In this document: piece by piece, positions 22,491 through 32,516 of the stretch
Numbering within the stretch: the stretch's first letter is position 1
Layout of the letters: the number at the start of each line of letters is the position of its first letter
Assembly: GCA_001599755.1 (NCBI GenBank)
Contig: BCHX01000011.1
Span: forward strand, 581,145 to 625,315
Origin: Gliomastix tumulicola
Lineage: Eukaryota > Ascomycota > Sordariomycetes > Hypocreales > Bionectriaceae
Reading direction: 5' to 3'
DNA: 44,171 nt
Position numbers and translations under genes: made by a program
The notes under the pieces: model-generated
The model's input: the letters and a program-made list of their open reading frames with translations, nothing else
What the model was told of the DNA's origin: nothing
Database searches by the model: none

Positions 22491-23573
22491 CTAACGTTGG
22501 GCCGCCCGTACTACATTTTCGGGTCGGTCGAGGGGGCCGGCGCTGGGCAGGGCATGAGTTTGAGTTGGCCTGGCCATCTCGACATCGACGCTTCTAGGCT
22601 TCTGTGGGACTATGGTCTGCGCAAGCCGCCGCTCGGCCTCTTGAACGGCCTCCGTGAGTTTGTCGAGCTGCCGCTCCCGGCCGTCCGTGTCGTGACTCTC
22701 GAAGTAGGAGTCGATGGTTTGTTTCGCCACCGTCTCCCGCTGGGCACGCAGGGTGCGAAGGGACTGCAGTGGATTTGAGAGCTTGGACAAGCACTCTTGT
22801 TGCTTCACTAGCCGCGCTCTCTCTGCCTTGATTTCATTGCGCCGATCTTTCGTTGCGCGACCTTTGATTGCGCGTTCGAATAGCTCTGTATTCTGCTGCA
22901 GCGCGTCTGCTATGTGGCTCAGCTCCTCATCGAGGGCTTCTCGGTCCGCGGCAAGATGATGGACTAGTGCTAGATATCGGTCGGCGTCCGGAGTGTTGAC
23001 TATCGGTGCGTAGGCGCCAGGGTCACTCTGGGACTTTGTTGGCGATGGACTCTGACAAGTCGCCAACTCGACAAGATCTGAACACGGCTGTCGCTGGGTT
23101 TCCTCTGGGCCCCGGATTGCTGATGTGCAGTGGGGAGGCGGAGTCGAAGGTGCGTTGGCCAAGCCGGGCATGGTTTTATGATGGGAACCGCCGGCGGCGG
23201 GGTGCGGTCTCTGCGGGCCGGGAGTGTGTTGTTGCCTCGGATCTGAGGTTGAGGAAGGCTTGTCTTGACTTTGTCTGATTGCGGCGGCGTCCGGTCCGGG
23301 TGAGGCTGTCACGGTCTGACTCTGTTGGTCCTCTATTGCGCCGTCGCTGGCCGCTTTTTGGCCTATTGGTGCCAGCAACGGCCCTAGCCTGGCCGGATGA
23401 TCCTCGTGTGGCTGCTCCGGCGCAGTCCTGCGGCTGGGTGCCGCACGTGGAGGGCTGACATCGGTTAGGTCTATACAGTCCCATGTCCGCTCGTCGAACT
23501 TAGGGAGTGCGGTGTTGGTGGTCGCGGCCGGTCGCTGTGCCCTCTTTGAGCCGCTGGGGATCGGCTGCCTCAC
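22491..23573 (-). CDS. Coiled-coil protein with Pro/Gln-rich N-terminus, unrecognised
   Basis: Open frame of 360 codons lacking an early ATG. It begins after a CGCCTAG acceptor-like site preceded by GCTAACT branch-like sequence, so an upstream exon probably supplies the start. The N-terminal 190 residues are disordered and rich in Pro, Gln and Ser, with an acidic IDLT motif (FDERTWDCIDLTDVSPP). Residues about 205-315 form a strong charged coiled coil (EALDEELSHIADALQQNTEL, AERARLVKQQECLSKL). IDLT-type motifs with a following coiled coil occur in the N-terminal part of some fungal RecQ helicases, but no helicase domain follows, so I do not assign it. It is convergent with the forkhead gene, 140 bp apart. 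Codon-phase composition supports genuine coding. Confidence 0.6.
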   Translation of the reverse strand: MRQPIPSGSKRAQRPAATTNTALPKFDERTWDCIDLTDVSPPRAAPSRRTAPEQPHEDHPARLGPLLAPIGQKAASDGAIEDQQSQTVTASPGPDAAAIRQSQDKPSSTSDPRQQHTPGPQRPHPAAGGSHHKTMPGLANAPSTPPPHCTSAIRGPEETQRQPCSDLVELATCQSPSPTKSQSDPGAYAPIVNTPDADRYLALVHHLAADREALDEELSHIADALQQNTELFERAIKGRATKDRRNEIKAERARLVKQQECLSKLSNPLQSLRTLRAQRETVAKQTIDSYFESHDTDGRERQLDKLTEAVQEAERRLAQTIVPQKPRSVDVEMARPTQTHALPSAGPLDRPENVVRAAQR

Positions 23574-24629
23574 CGGCTAGGCGCCGGAGGCTGCTACAGC
23601 AGAGTTAGCGAGAGCCTGGCCAGTAATTGACAACCTCTACTCTTTCTACTTGCCAATTGAAGAAGCAGTGCCATCGTTCGCGCTCCTGTACCGGGACCCG
23701 TTCCTAGCCGAAGCGGGAAGCGAGATCAATTTGCGCCTCTTGAGGGTTGTGGACGAAATTAGTCGGCCCATTATCCTAGCCTCCTGCCTCGCCTGTTCGT
23801 TGGTGTCGTGGTGCCTGGTCGATGGAGGCGCGGTCGGCAGAATGGGTTGCAGCAGTCTAAATGATGCGTCAATCGCCTGCTATCCCTGTCTTGGGTTGGG
23901 ACTTCCACTCGTGTCATCCATGCACCGGGATTGTTGTTCTCATAACGCAATTTCGAATCGAGGCACGCTCGTAGAAGGCGAGGCCTCTCCACGGAGAGTC
24001 CGTGGAGAGGTTGGAGATGAGAGGTCGTGACGGGCTATCCACTTCGAACCCCCTGCATCCGACAAATAGCCGATGACGCCCGTCTTGAGCCAATCCCGTG
24101 GCGCGAGCGCGGGATAACGCAGAAAGTCCGACGCGCTGGCGCGTGCACGCCTCTCGCATGTAGCCACTTGTTATCGATAGCGCAACGACATTGGATCCGT
24201 CGAAGAGTATGACCGTTTCAGAGAAGCCTCCGATTGGACGAGTACGGTTCAGCAGTAGAGAACGAAAGAACTTATGGGAGTGAAAGTAGCATAGACAATT
24301 GTGAAGCGCTGGGAACTGGATCGCTGTCGGTGAATTAGGGTCAAGTTGCTCTAGTAATGGGACTACTGTCTGAAAGGCCGTAACACCACCTTCGAACAAG
24401 CATTATCATGTAGATAGCTCTGTGGGAATTTAGTGAACAGGTCCTCTACAGCCTCCATCAAGGACCGGCCTCACCCCCTAGCTACCCTGGCTCTTCCGTT
24501 GATTGGGGGCTAGGATCGCCGTTCACCGCCGGACCTAGCAGTGAGCTAGCGACTGGTGTCGAGCCGAAAATAGGCAGGGCGATTGTCTACAATCTTGGCA
24601 GACGGATAGCCAGGCAATCGCGTCTTTAG
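23574..24629. other. Intergenic stretch with one unassigned minus-strand frame
   Basis: A minus-strand frame from 24399 to 23914 reads plausibly in its first 90 codons (GVTAFQTVVPLLEQLDPNSP) but starts without ATG and matches nothing I know. It includes the perfect hairpin near 23984. No other feature is seen. Confidence 0.35.
23984..24010. other. Perfect 12-bp inverted repeat with 3-nt loop
   Basis: CCTCTCCACGGA, a GAG loop, then TCCGTGGAGAGG. Every base in the stem pairs. Confidence 0.95.
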
Positions 24630-25256
24630 CTAAACCTGCCCATGGGAGTTGTCGGCCAATAGTCGACGACATACTGCCTGCCGGAGGTGTCGATATGATA
24701 AGCCCTGATATTCTGACCGGTATGCCACCTCCTTTGGGGAAACGGGCACTGAGCGCGTGCCTGGTCCGGGATCCGATGCTCGTAACGTCTCGACGTCCGC
24801 TTTGCACCTGAACTTGCCTGCGTTGTCGAAGAAACCGTACACGGGAGTCTTGGTACCCAGCAGGTAGCCAAGCTTGACGCGCGTATTCCTGATGGAGGGG
24901 GCGATTGTAACATTGCGCGGTACCTTGGCGGTCTGCCGCTTGGGGCCTTTCCTGGCCCTTTTTGGGCGGTACGGCTCGCCGCGGCGGAAGGGTGTGCTGC
25001 CGGCCTTCGTGTAGTGCAATGCTCCGCTCGCTCCGACATGTTGGACGGCCAGGTATGCCCGCCCTCTCGCGACTGTCTCCTCAGAGCCGACGAGCCGAGT
25101 GGCGGAGGGTGACCAAGCCTCCGCCACCCAGGTTGGGGGGAGGGGGGCGACAGCGATCCATGCTGTCTGGAATCTGTAGTATTGTGTGGCCGTTGTTTCA
25201 GGCTGCCGAGCGCCTGGTGAGCGGTCGACGAGAGGGGATACCGGTCTGTCGGGCAT
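24630..25256 (-). CDS. Hypothetical protein, possibly frameshifted
   Basis: Open frame of 208 codons with an ATG start. The middle is basic (YRPKRARKGPKRQTAKVPRN) and is followed by a protein-like segment (RVKLGYLLGTKTPVYGFFDN). About 50 codons before the stop, protein-like character moves to another frame, which reads GQNIRAYHIDTSGRQYVVDY and then WPTTPMGRFS. I could not find an intron that joins the two in phase, so either a frameshift or a missed splice is involved. No family is recognised. Confidence 0.3.
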   Translation of the reverse strand: MPDRPVSPLVDRSPGARQPETTATQYYRFQTAWIAVAPLPPTWVAEAWSPSATRLVGSEETVARGRAYLAVQHVGASGALHYTKAGSTPFRRGEPYRPKRARKGPKRQTAKVPRNVTIAPSIRNTRVKLGYLLGTKTPVYGFFDNAGKFRCKADVETLRASDPGPGTRSVPVSPKEVAYRSEYQGLSYRHLRQAVCRRLLADNSHGQV

Positions 25257-27985
25257 GTCGGCGTGGCGGGACGTCGCAAACGTTGACGAAATGGGACGAG
25301 CGGCGAGCCGCTAGGGACCCATGGGTGACCATATATTTGTTGTGTTGGAGATAATGCTGTTGAGAATGTTTGGGCTCGGTCGTCGCACTGCACGAAGTGT
25401 GGTGGTGTCAGGTATGGGCGCGTGGTCGGGGGCGGGTGCGCTGTTTTCGTGGCTTGCTCGTAGGGTTTTGCGCTCTTTTCCAGCCTGCGACCACGACGAG
25501 ACACCGATGGACACACAACATCGTGGGGGAAGATGCTGTGGCCCGTCGAAGCTTATCGCGACCGCAGGCTGGAGTCTTTGTTCTTTTGCGTGGCTGTTGT
25601 TTCAAAAATTCGTTCTCGCTGTTGTGAAAAGTTTTTCCGTCGAGCCGTCTCAACTCTTCGACAGCATCCTAACGTGAGATCACTACCTGCTCGAAAACCC
25701 TCGGAGGCTGACTCAAAAGATTCCCTTCCCACAGTCATTGAACAAGTTCATTTCATCTCACTGGTTCCCCTCACTTTGCATTCTCTGGGTGAAAAAAACA
25801 AGCTGACCCTTTACTGCCGCAGATCCATTGCTATCCCCCCGACCATCCAAACGCGTTGTGTTGACGATCGTGCCAAACTTCGCGCCAAACTTTGCGCTTT
25901 CCCTGAGATACCCGACGGCGGAGGAACTCCTTGTGTTGCCGGCGTCCCTCGGCGTAGAACCGCCCAACACAATCCACCAGCAAGCCTTTTGGCGACACTG
26001 CTTCTATGGTAGGGAACCTATCGTGGGCCCGGCACCGACCTCGCCTACCCGTAGGCCAGATTTGCCATCCAAAGGGATGTGCTCAAGGAATGGCGACCCT
26101 TGGGGTTCCTTCGTTGGTACACATGCGGGGTTCCCGTCGCGAGTTTCATTAGACGTCTTCGGCTGGACAGGCCAGCCACACACTGCTCCAGGGGGCCGCC
26201 GCCGAGCGAGCCTTAGCGGCGAGAGGAGGGAGTTGTTTAGAGGCCATGGTTCGTGTTTGGGTTCGGGAGAGACGCTGTTGGCTCTGCCCACCAGACAGCG
26301 GGGGTAGGCGCTCGTGAGTTGAGATTATGGTGCGCCTGGACACGGCGGAGCGGTCGGGGCAGAGAAGCCGGAGCAGGAAGCCCGAGGACAGGACGAGAGG
26401 AGGAGCGGGTGGCTTCCCGCTCTTGCGTTGTCTGGGCAGGGCACTGTGGGAGTTCGGTTGGGCGGACGGCGGAGCCGGGAGTGGCAGGAGGGNGTAGAGG
26501 GACAGCCGGGGAACGGACGATGTGAAGGTCAGCATTGCGGGCGGGACAAGATGTTTGGCTAATTTGCCGTCCGGCGCTGGCCTGGGACGGCGACTGCGGC
26601 GGCGGAAGAGGTGCGGTATGGCCATGGGGACTGGGGCCGAGAGCGTGCTAAGAGGAGGGTCAGACCAGGGCGCGGAAGGAGGGTAGGGAAGAGCAGCGCA
26701 CCTCGGGCTCCGTGCGGTGGTCGGACATGGTTGATACCNGACTCGCTCTGCTGGCCACTGGTATAGAATCGGGTTCGCCCTGAATAGAGGGCGGCGAGAG
26801 CAGGGCGCGTAGGGCCTTTATATCAGAGTTATTCGCTTAAGGGCAGGGGCCAGCGCGCGGCGTGTAACGAAAGGAAGATTGTTCGTAGGTCCTGAATAGT
26901 AGCCGGCGACGAATAGCTGGGCGGCCCCGTAGTGATTGTAGGAATCCACCTTGGCGTACTTCTGACCTGCCATTTCACATCACTCAACCGGGTTCAAACA
27001 AGTAAGCGGCGAGTAACGCTTTGAACGATGGGCAATAGCAAAGCGCCCCAGCCATCGCTTGCATCCCCCAAATAAACCCGTTATCGCCGTACCTTCCCAA
27101 ACGAGGCCCGTCAAGCATGTCTTGAAAGCAAGCAAGCAACATCCATGCGAGACCGTCGTAACGTAGTTGGCCGGCCCTAGTCAGCAAGGAATTCACACTC
27201 CCGCCTTTGGGTAGCCCCTGCGAGCCAAGGATGGGTGGCGTGTGTACATCCCGTCCGTCGAGCCTCCGCTCGTCCCAGGAGCAGCTCGACATGGATGCCT
27301 AGAGCAGGGCTATCAAGGCGGAGTGCGTGCTCGTACGGGCGACGGCGCGAAACCTGAGACAAGAAGGCATCCTTAGGTGGAACCAGGCTTGCGGGCACAC
27401 CCCGTCGTGCTACCCACCCGAATCGGAACCCCCTTGCTAACAGCCCCGCCGGCTAGTTCTAGATCACCGTTCGGCGACGCACCGTAGGGCCGATAAACCC
27501 CGGCCAGACTGCTGAGGCGGGGCCCGCGACCACACCCATGATGGCCGTGGGGAACGGCAACTGCACTGTCTTTCTAGTCTTGTTCACCGAAACCCGTCCG
27601 GAGTATCAAGTTAAGGGCGGTGTGGAGCGACGGAACAGCCCTGGTCTTGCCCCTGCTACTAGCCCTACCCCTACCCCCACCAGCCGGACATCAGTGCCAC
27701 ATCGTGTTGCAGAGATACGCACACCCAAGAGATGTGCCCGCCTCGATGGGGCCGTATGTGAGACTCTCTCGGCTCTCTTTCCGTGGCCCAGCCCTGGGCT
27801 TCTCGCCGCAGCGCCTCCCTTGCGCGGATAGCGAGCGCCGGTGGTGGACTACTAAGGAAATCTCCGGTTGAGTGCCGACTCACCCGTCCCCAAGGCCTCG
27901 GAAGATTTAAGCCCCTATGGTCTCCGGACTCCCAGCTCGGCATCGCACAAGGCGCAGGGATTGACACGGAGTCCGACACGCAGCC
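25257..27985. other. Mostly non-coding stretch, small unassigned frames
   Basis: A minus-strand frame 27292-26984 has an ATG and 102 codons with protein-like composition (YDGLAWMLLACFQDMLDG, NGFIWGMQAMAGALCYC) but no known family. Another minus-strand ATG in good context near 26249 opens a 32-codon frame (MASKQLPPLAAKARSAAAPW) that could be a first exon. No transposon, RNA gene or repeat array was seen. Confidence 0.35.
26984..27292 (-). CDS. Small hypothetical protein, 102 aa
   Basis: ATG-initiated frame without recognised domain. The central part is hydrophobic and rich in aromatics and Cys, with no clear signal peptide. It may be a chance frame or an exon of an unresolved gene. Confidence 0.25.
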   Translation of the reverse strand: MSSCSWDERRLDGRDVHTPPILGSQGLPKGGSVNSLLTRAGQLRYDGLAWMLLACFQDMLDGPRLGRYGDNGFIWGMQAMAGALCYCPSFKALLAAYLFEPG

Positions 27986-28565
27986 ATGGCAGAGGAAGAC
28001 CTACGAGGCATGGCGGAACAGCGTCTTCGCGACGCACTGGCATCCCGCCTTGATGCCAAGGGTTTAGAGGCAGCACAGCCTATCATTTCTGAACTGCTGG
28101 CTATTAGTACGTATGGACGGGCGGCACGGAGACCAAATGACGGAGATAGCGCTAACGAAGTGTTCAGTCCGGGAGAGTGAAGCCAAGGCTAGTTTGCAGC
28201 GTCTTCTACGTGGTCTAGCTGAAGACCCTGGCCAGCATGCTTCGGAATGGCATGCAGGAGAAGGCAAAAAGCGCAGTAGACCCCAATCCGACGAGCCAGC
28301 CGAACCAGCCCGAAACAAAAGATGCAGGGATTGGGAGCATGGGGGGCCTGCAGATTTGGCAGCGCTCTCCAGTCAGGCGGGCAAAGCACACAGCATACAC
28401 GAGAAGAGCGAGTCGGGCCAGGGTGAGTTAGTCGGGTCAGCCGACTCCGCACTTTCATCGACTGACGCGGCGCCGATCGAGCCTCAGCCCGGCGAAACGG
28501 TAAGTCCTGCTGGCAACAGGCCTCCCGTTTATCTGCCCAACTTCTCACACGCGAGCTTTCTTTAG
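27986..28565 (+). CDS. Small charged hypothetical protein, two exons
   Basis: Exon 1 (27986-28106) and exon 2 (28168-28565) join in phase across a 61-nt intron, giving 172 aa. The protein begins MAEEDLRGMAEQRLRDALAS. Residues 1-55 look helical and amphipathic across the splice junction (ISELLAIIRESEAKASLQRL), which supports the splice. The rest is hydrophilic and probably disordered, with a basic patch (GKKRSRPQ) and NKRCRD that could act in nuclear import (inference). The ATG follows CAGCC, a good fungal start context. No family is recognised. Confidence 0.6.
28107..28167 (+). other. 61-nt intron in the small charged protein gene
   Basis: GTACGT donor, GCTAACG branch point and GTTCAG acceptor, phase 1. 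Confidence 0.8.
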
Positions 28566-29295
28566 CTAGCACACCCGAGTCGACAACAAACAAGGTAGAA
28601 CTCTACTTGCCTGTGGGGAGCTTAGCCACGCACACCTGCGGGCCCACCCCAACCAACCACAAGACGCTTGTGTCCCAAAGGCGAGACACTTCTCTTGTCT
28701 TTGACCGACCCTATCATCGGCACGCTTTGGGCGGCAAATTTGGACGTTAGCTGCGGTATCTTTGGTCTGACGTCGAATCTTGGGTTATATGCGTCGCCTA
28801 CCCTGGACACGCTTGACTTGATGGCGGCGACGCGATCTGGAGCTCCTTGAGAGGCACGAGGCTGTCCGCATCGTTTGAGTGCAGGAGCTGCCGCGAGTTA
28901 GTGTCGGCCGCCGCGTGCCGTTTATACCGCCGCGCTTCCGGATCAGGGTTCTTTGCGGTTCGAGTCACTTGTCTTCAGCTAGGCATATTGGTGGTGATGT
29001 AGAGAGGCATTAGGCATTGGAAATTGAAAACAGGCTCCGCCAGTGTTGCGTATGCTTGTGAGGAATGCATAGCGCATCACGTTGAACATCGAGCTGATAT
29101 GACGGTAATTAGATGAGGAGCTAGTATAGAAAGAGGAGGCGTGGCTGACGACCCAGCGCACCCCGACGGCCAACCAGGGACACACCATCACCGCAGGCTA
29201 AGTGCGGGCATCACTCCACGGTTGCAGAGGGTCTCCAGCAGCAGGCCGTTTGTGCTCCTCGCTTCGGGCAAATGCAATATGCACTGGAGATAGCT
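28566..29295. other. No confident gene
   Basis: Both strands are partly open around 28620-28850 (the minus strand reads YNPRFDVRPKIPQLTSKFAA), but no start, domain or splice can be supported. A B-box-like GGTTCGAGTC near 28957 has no matching A box. Confidence 0.35.
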
Positions 29296-29808
29296 TCAAC
29301 GCCCAATTTCGACCGAGCAGAAGCACATCGGGGGATCAAAGTGTGGATTGTTTGTCGCAAAGGGGTGGAGACTACTGGAGCCTAGGCGACACGCCGTACC
29401 CTGTACTGCGCCCAATGCTAGACTGCAGCACTGGCAATGATAGTTTCCCGCCTCGTCTTTTGCTACGGATAGCTCATTCTTGGCGTAGTCAAGGTCCTCT
29501 CTGGTAATCTGGAGTGTTTTTCTCAGCTCCCTGTTTTCGGTCCGGAGTTTATCGTTGGTAGCCGTTAGGTGCTCGGTGAGTTCTTTGCGCCTGCTTCGCA
29601 GCTGCCTCTGCGCGATCCTGTTCCGAAGACGTTTTCTCTCCAAAGCTGTGAGATGGATAGCGTTAGTCTTGGTTTTCTTTGTTGCGTTCTCTGTGAGGCA
29701 GTTTATCAACCTGTAGGGGCTTCAGCTGCCGCAACTGTCGTAGGGGCGGGCGTGTTGCGCGGCCTCCGAGGCTCTCTGCTTTCGGTTGAGGATATCAGCT
29801 CCATCCAT
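29296..29808 (-). CDS. bZIP transcription factor, short
   Basis: Nuclear DNA-binding protein of the bZIP family. The basic region reads ERKRLRNRIAQRQLRSRRKE and keeps the N-x7-R signature (N then R eight residues on). It is followed by a leucine-zipper-like helix (LTEHLTATNDKLRTENRELR) with a further helical heptad stretch. The main exon (29690-29296) has no ATG. I join it to exon 1 (29808-29736, MDGADILNRKQRASEAAQ) by a 45-nt intron, giving 155 aa. The donor GTTGCG is weak, so the N-terminus is tentative. An alternative ATG at 29804 reads MELISSTESREPRRPRN in another frame. The C-terminus has a Cys cluster (HCQCC) and no other domain. The basic region resembles fungal AP-1-like factors in layout, but the subfamily is not clear. 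Confidence 0.75.
29691..29735 (-). other. Putative 45-nt intron in the bZIP gene
   Basis: Weak GTTGCG donor and CTCACAG acceptor. A second acceptor-like CTACAG lies 20 nt upstream inside it. Removal puts the MDGAD exon in phase with the basic region. Confidence 0.4.
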
Positions 29809-30447
29809 TCGAGTATTGACCTTGAAGGGCGTGAGTTCTTGAAAGACTGGACTGGTGTGTCGCTTCTATACTAGCATTGCCTACCTCACGCTACGACGGG
29901 TCTAAAGTACCAACCTAGTAGGAGATGATCGCCGTGGCGAACCTGCCCAGCCCAGCTTTGCGAATGAAGGAAGGAAGGGAGTTCATCGCGCTAGGGTGGA
30001 ATACTTCATAGGGCTAGGTGTGCTTAGCCATGTACAACTGCGCATGGGCCTCTCTAGTCGCAGCGCGTCCAGCCACAAATGGCTGCGGGGCGTAAAGCTA
30101 GGATAAGAAGGAAGAAAAGAACCATAGAGGTACCGTCCTTATGGCCTGGTATGTTGCCCCCGTTGTGGCCTTTCACATTGGTCGCGACCGCGAGACCCTG
30201 CTTGGTCGGGCTAACGAAGAGCAGTGGTGGGGTTAGCAATATGCGAGAAAAATACGGAATAAATGTCTACTTACACACGAGGTTGGCATCCCGGTTACTA
30301 AAGCCTCGGCGGGAAATGCTCGAAGGCGTCATGGATAGTAAGCCAGTAGGNCATGAAGTGATCAACGACTCACACGCTCCTTAGGTAGCCATTGTGTATG
30401 CTCGGCATTTGCTCAGTGGCTACATGTGGACAGAAAGCCGATGTATA
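29809..30447. other. No gene recognised
   Basis: Short frames only, with no domain or repeat of note. Confidence 0.4.
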
Positions 30448-30879
30448 CTAGATACTTGAAGAGTATATGTCCGACCCAGGTGGGAGGAGTTGGGCTACAT
30501 TAACCACTCGGTTGGTTGGTTGGTTGGACTTGTGGCTCCGCGTCAGATACATGATGCTCCCATCGTCGTCAAAAATCCCGCATTCAGCCTCTATAGCATC
30601 CTGACACCGCAGATGGACCAGCGTAGGCCCTTGGTCCCCGCCAGTCATGAGCACTAATGGCTCGAGAAACCTCTCGATGAGTCTCCTTCTTGATGTACAT
30701 CCACACTTGTTCCCAATACGATGTCCCGCCCTAAGAGATGCTATGCGGCTCGTCGGTATAGCTATAGAGGAGAGCCCCAAGTATAGCTCCCTACCAAGGT
30801 CGTTCTCCATCCGGATATGCGACAAATGGATAGCCGTACTCGGTGCTCGAAAGGCTACCATGGTCGGCCTTGGGTTCAT
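30448..30879 (-). CDS. Hypothetical protein, 143 aa
   Basis: ATG-initiated frame divergent from the TTL-like gene, with 300 bp between the starts. It reads like protein (APSTAIHLSHIRMENDLGRE, LIERFLEPLVLM, AIEAECGIFDDDGSIMYLT). The plus strand is also open over part of this region, so one of the two is a shadow; I favour the minus strand because it is longer. No domain is recognised. Confidence 0.35.
   Translation of the reverse strand: MNPRPTMVAFRAPSTAIHLSHIRMENDLGRELYLGLSSIAIPTSRIASLRAGHRIGNKCGCTSRRRLIERFLEPLVLMTGGDQGPTLVHLRCQDAIEAECGIFDDDGSIMYLTRSHKSNQPTNRVVNVAQLLPPGSDIYSSSI
30510..30528. repeat. GGTT microsatellite
   Basis: About 4.5 units of GGTT inside the 3' end of the hypothetical minus-strand frame, which weakens that end of the gene model. 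Confidence 0.9.
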
Positions 30880-31178
30880 TTTGGGAATCAGTGGTACCCA
30901 GGCGCCTCACATAATCACGCGTCCCCGCAGAGGACTATGCTAGGAAAGTTGCCCGGAACTGACTGACCTTCGAGAGCCAGAAGTGAACAAAATACGGCTT
31001 GTCAGGGACTGTGTCTGGCCAATGTCAAGCGGTGGTCTCAAGTAAACATATGACAGCGCCGGTGCTGCGTGCCGCGGTTCCTGGAGGAGGTCATGAGCGG
31101 AAANAAAGTGAGTATTTAACCTTGCATTCCATCCCTGGGGGCTGNAATAGTCGAACATTCTTCGTCTCGGCTNTAAAT

Positions 31179-32516
31179 ATGGAGGCTTTTGTGAGATGTG
31201 CCAATCGATGGCTGGATCCGCATGTCAAAGCATGCATCCTAAGACTTGAGCCGAGTGCGGTGATCCANGACNGTTTNGGCAGCTTTCCAGAAGAGCCTGA
31301 TCTCGTGTTTCAGCTCTGTGATGGCTCCGGACTGGGCCCGCACTTCTCTATGCTGAACAAAGCACAAAACGGCCTGCTTAGTGCCTATCCTAACAGCGAC
31401 GCTTTATCTCGGAAAAGCTTTCTCGCGGAAAGCATAGAAAGATGGATCTCGAAGAGACCTATGAGTATGCTGAAACGGCATGCCCCGGTTACGATCCGAC
31501 TCTCTCTCGATTATGGCGAGTTTGTGGACGATGCTCTTACCCAGGCTGACCTTACTTTGATGCACTCTTTGATCGACAATCAAGTCAAAATTCCCTCTGA
31601 CCGACATTGGTGGGTCCTCAAGGCCGCTTTGGTTGACGGCGGCGGCGGCATCCGGCTTTTCAGTACTATTGACGAACTTGCGAGCTGCTTGGAACTAGCT
31701 GAAGGAAGTCAAGAGGGGGAATCGGAATGCGAAGATACATTCCAAGGGCCTGAAAGTTCTACAGTCTCAAAGCTCGCCGCCGCCCAAGGCGTGCTTCACA
31801 AAGAGGATAATCCTCAGCATGAAACGAGCGGAATTGAGCGCCTTGCCTCTTCCCAAATACGTGAATTCGTGGCTCAGAGTTGCATTACGGCAGTCGCACT
31901 TTTAGAGGGCCGAAAGTGGCATGCTAGAGCATACGTCCTTTCCTTAGGCCGTCTCAAGGTCTACGTGTTCCGGGAGATGCTAGCCCTCCTTGCGCTTGAC
32001 CAATACCGGGCCCCGTGGGAGAAGCCGGGGCCGAGGGCATTTCTCACTAATACATCGGTACAGCCAGAAGCCGAGATCGCTCTCATGGGCTCGAGGAGAG
32101 ATTTCTGGNCGCTTCCAGACCACCTTCTACCTGGTGACTGGAAAGAGTCAGTCTTTAGCCAAGTTTGNAACATTTCGGCAGAACTGTTCCTGGCCGCGAG
32201 TAACACGATGAGTGATAGATTCATCCCAATNGACAAATGCTTTGGTGTCTTTGCGTTGGACTTTCTTGTCGACAGGACTGGAAACGCATGGATTCTCGAG
32301 GTCAATGAGANGCCCGCTTTCTCCGAAAGTGGGGTGAGTGGTCCTCTGGCTCAACGCCTCATGGAGTCGGTACTTTATTTGGCTTTCGAGCATATGACGG
32401 AAAAGGAAAGTGCCNGCAGCATGNATGAAGCTGTCAAAGAGCGCATGGTAAAGGTTTTNGACATAAGTGACGAGATCGGTAAATGTAACATCACGTCCGT
32501 CGTACCTGAGNATTAG
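31179..32516 (+). CDS. Tubulin-tyrosine-ligase-like (TTL domain) protein
   Basis: Protein of about 445 aa covering a full TTL domain, an ATP-grasp ligase fold. Family marks in order are AYPNSDALSRKSFLAESI, HAPVTIRLSLDYGEFVDDAL, the nucleotide-binding WWVLKAALVDGGGGIRLFST (residues 144-163), the substrate-side RKWHARAYVLSLGRLKVYVF, and the metal-binding end FALDFLVDRTGNAWILEVNE followed by PAF. In fungi such proteins resemble the TTL part of yeast Pby1; whether they ligate tyrosine to tubulin is not established. The start chosen aligns with the usual N-terminus (MEAFVR); the frame is open further upstream to 31050 with another ATG. About a dozen Ns fall inside codons without breaking the frame. 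An acidic insert (EGESECEDTFQG) sits between the ATP loop and the second motif. Confidence 0.88.
   Translation: MEAFVRCANRWLDPHVKACILRLEPSAVIXDXXGSFPEEPDLVFQLCDGSGLGPHFSMLNKAQNGLLSAYPNSDALSRKSFLAESIERWISKRPMSMLKRHAPVTIRLSLDYGEFVDDALTQADLTLMHSLIDNQVKIPSDRHWWVLKAALVDGGGGIRLFSTIDELASCLELAEGSQEGESECEDTFQGPESSTVSKLAAAQGVLHKEDNPQHETSGIERLASSQIREFVAQSCITAVALLEGRKWHARAYVLSLGRLKVYVFREMLALLALDQYRAPWEKPGPRAFLTNTSVQPEAEIALMGSRRDFWXLPDHLLPGDWKESVFSQVXNISAELFLAASNTMSDRFIPXDKCFGVFALDFLVDRTGNAWILEVNEXPAFSESGVSGPLAQRLMESVLYLAFEHMTEKESAXSMXEAVKERMVKVXDISDEIGKCNITSVVPEX

Noticed and set aside
28890..28975. Possible tRNA based on a B-box-like GGTTCGAGTC
   Set aside because: No A box at the right distance and no cloverleaf can be drawn.
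29691..29710. 20-nt segment whose removal restores frame, as in the Ire1-spliced intron of HAC1/hacA
   Set aside because: It lies upstream of the basic region rather than after the zipper, lacks the CNG/CNG splice signature, and ordinary alternative acceptor use explains it better.
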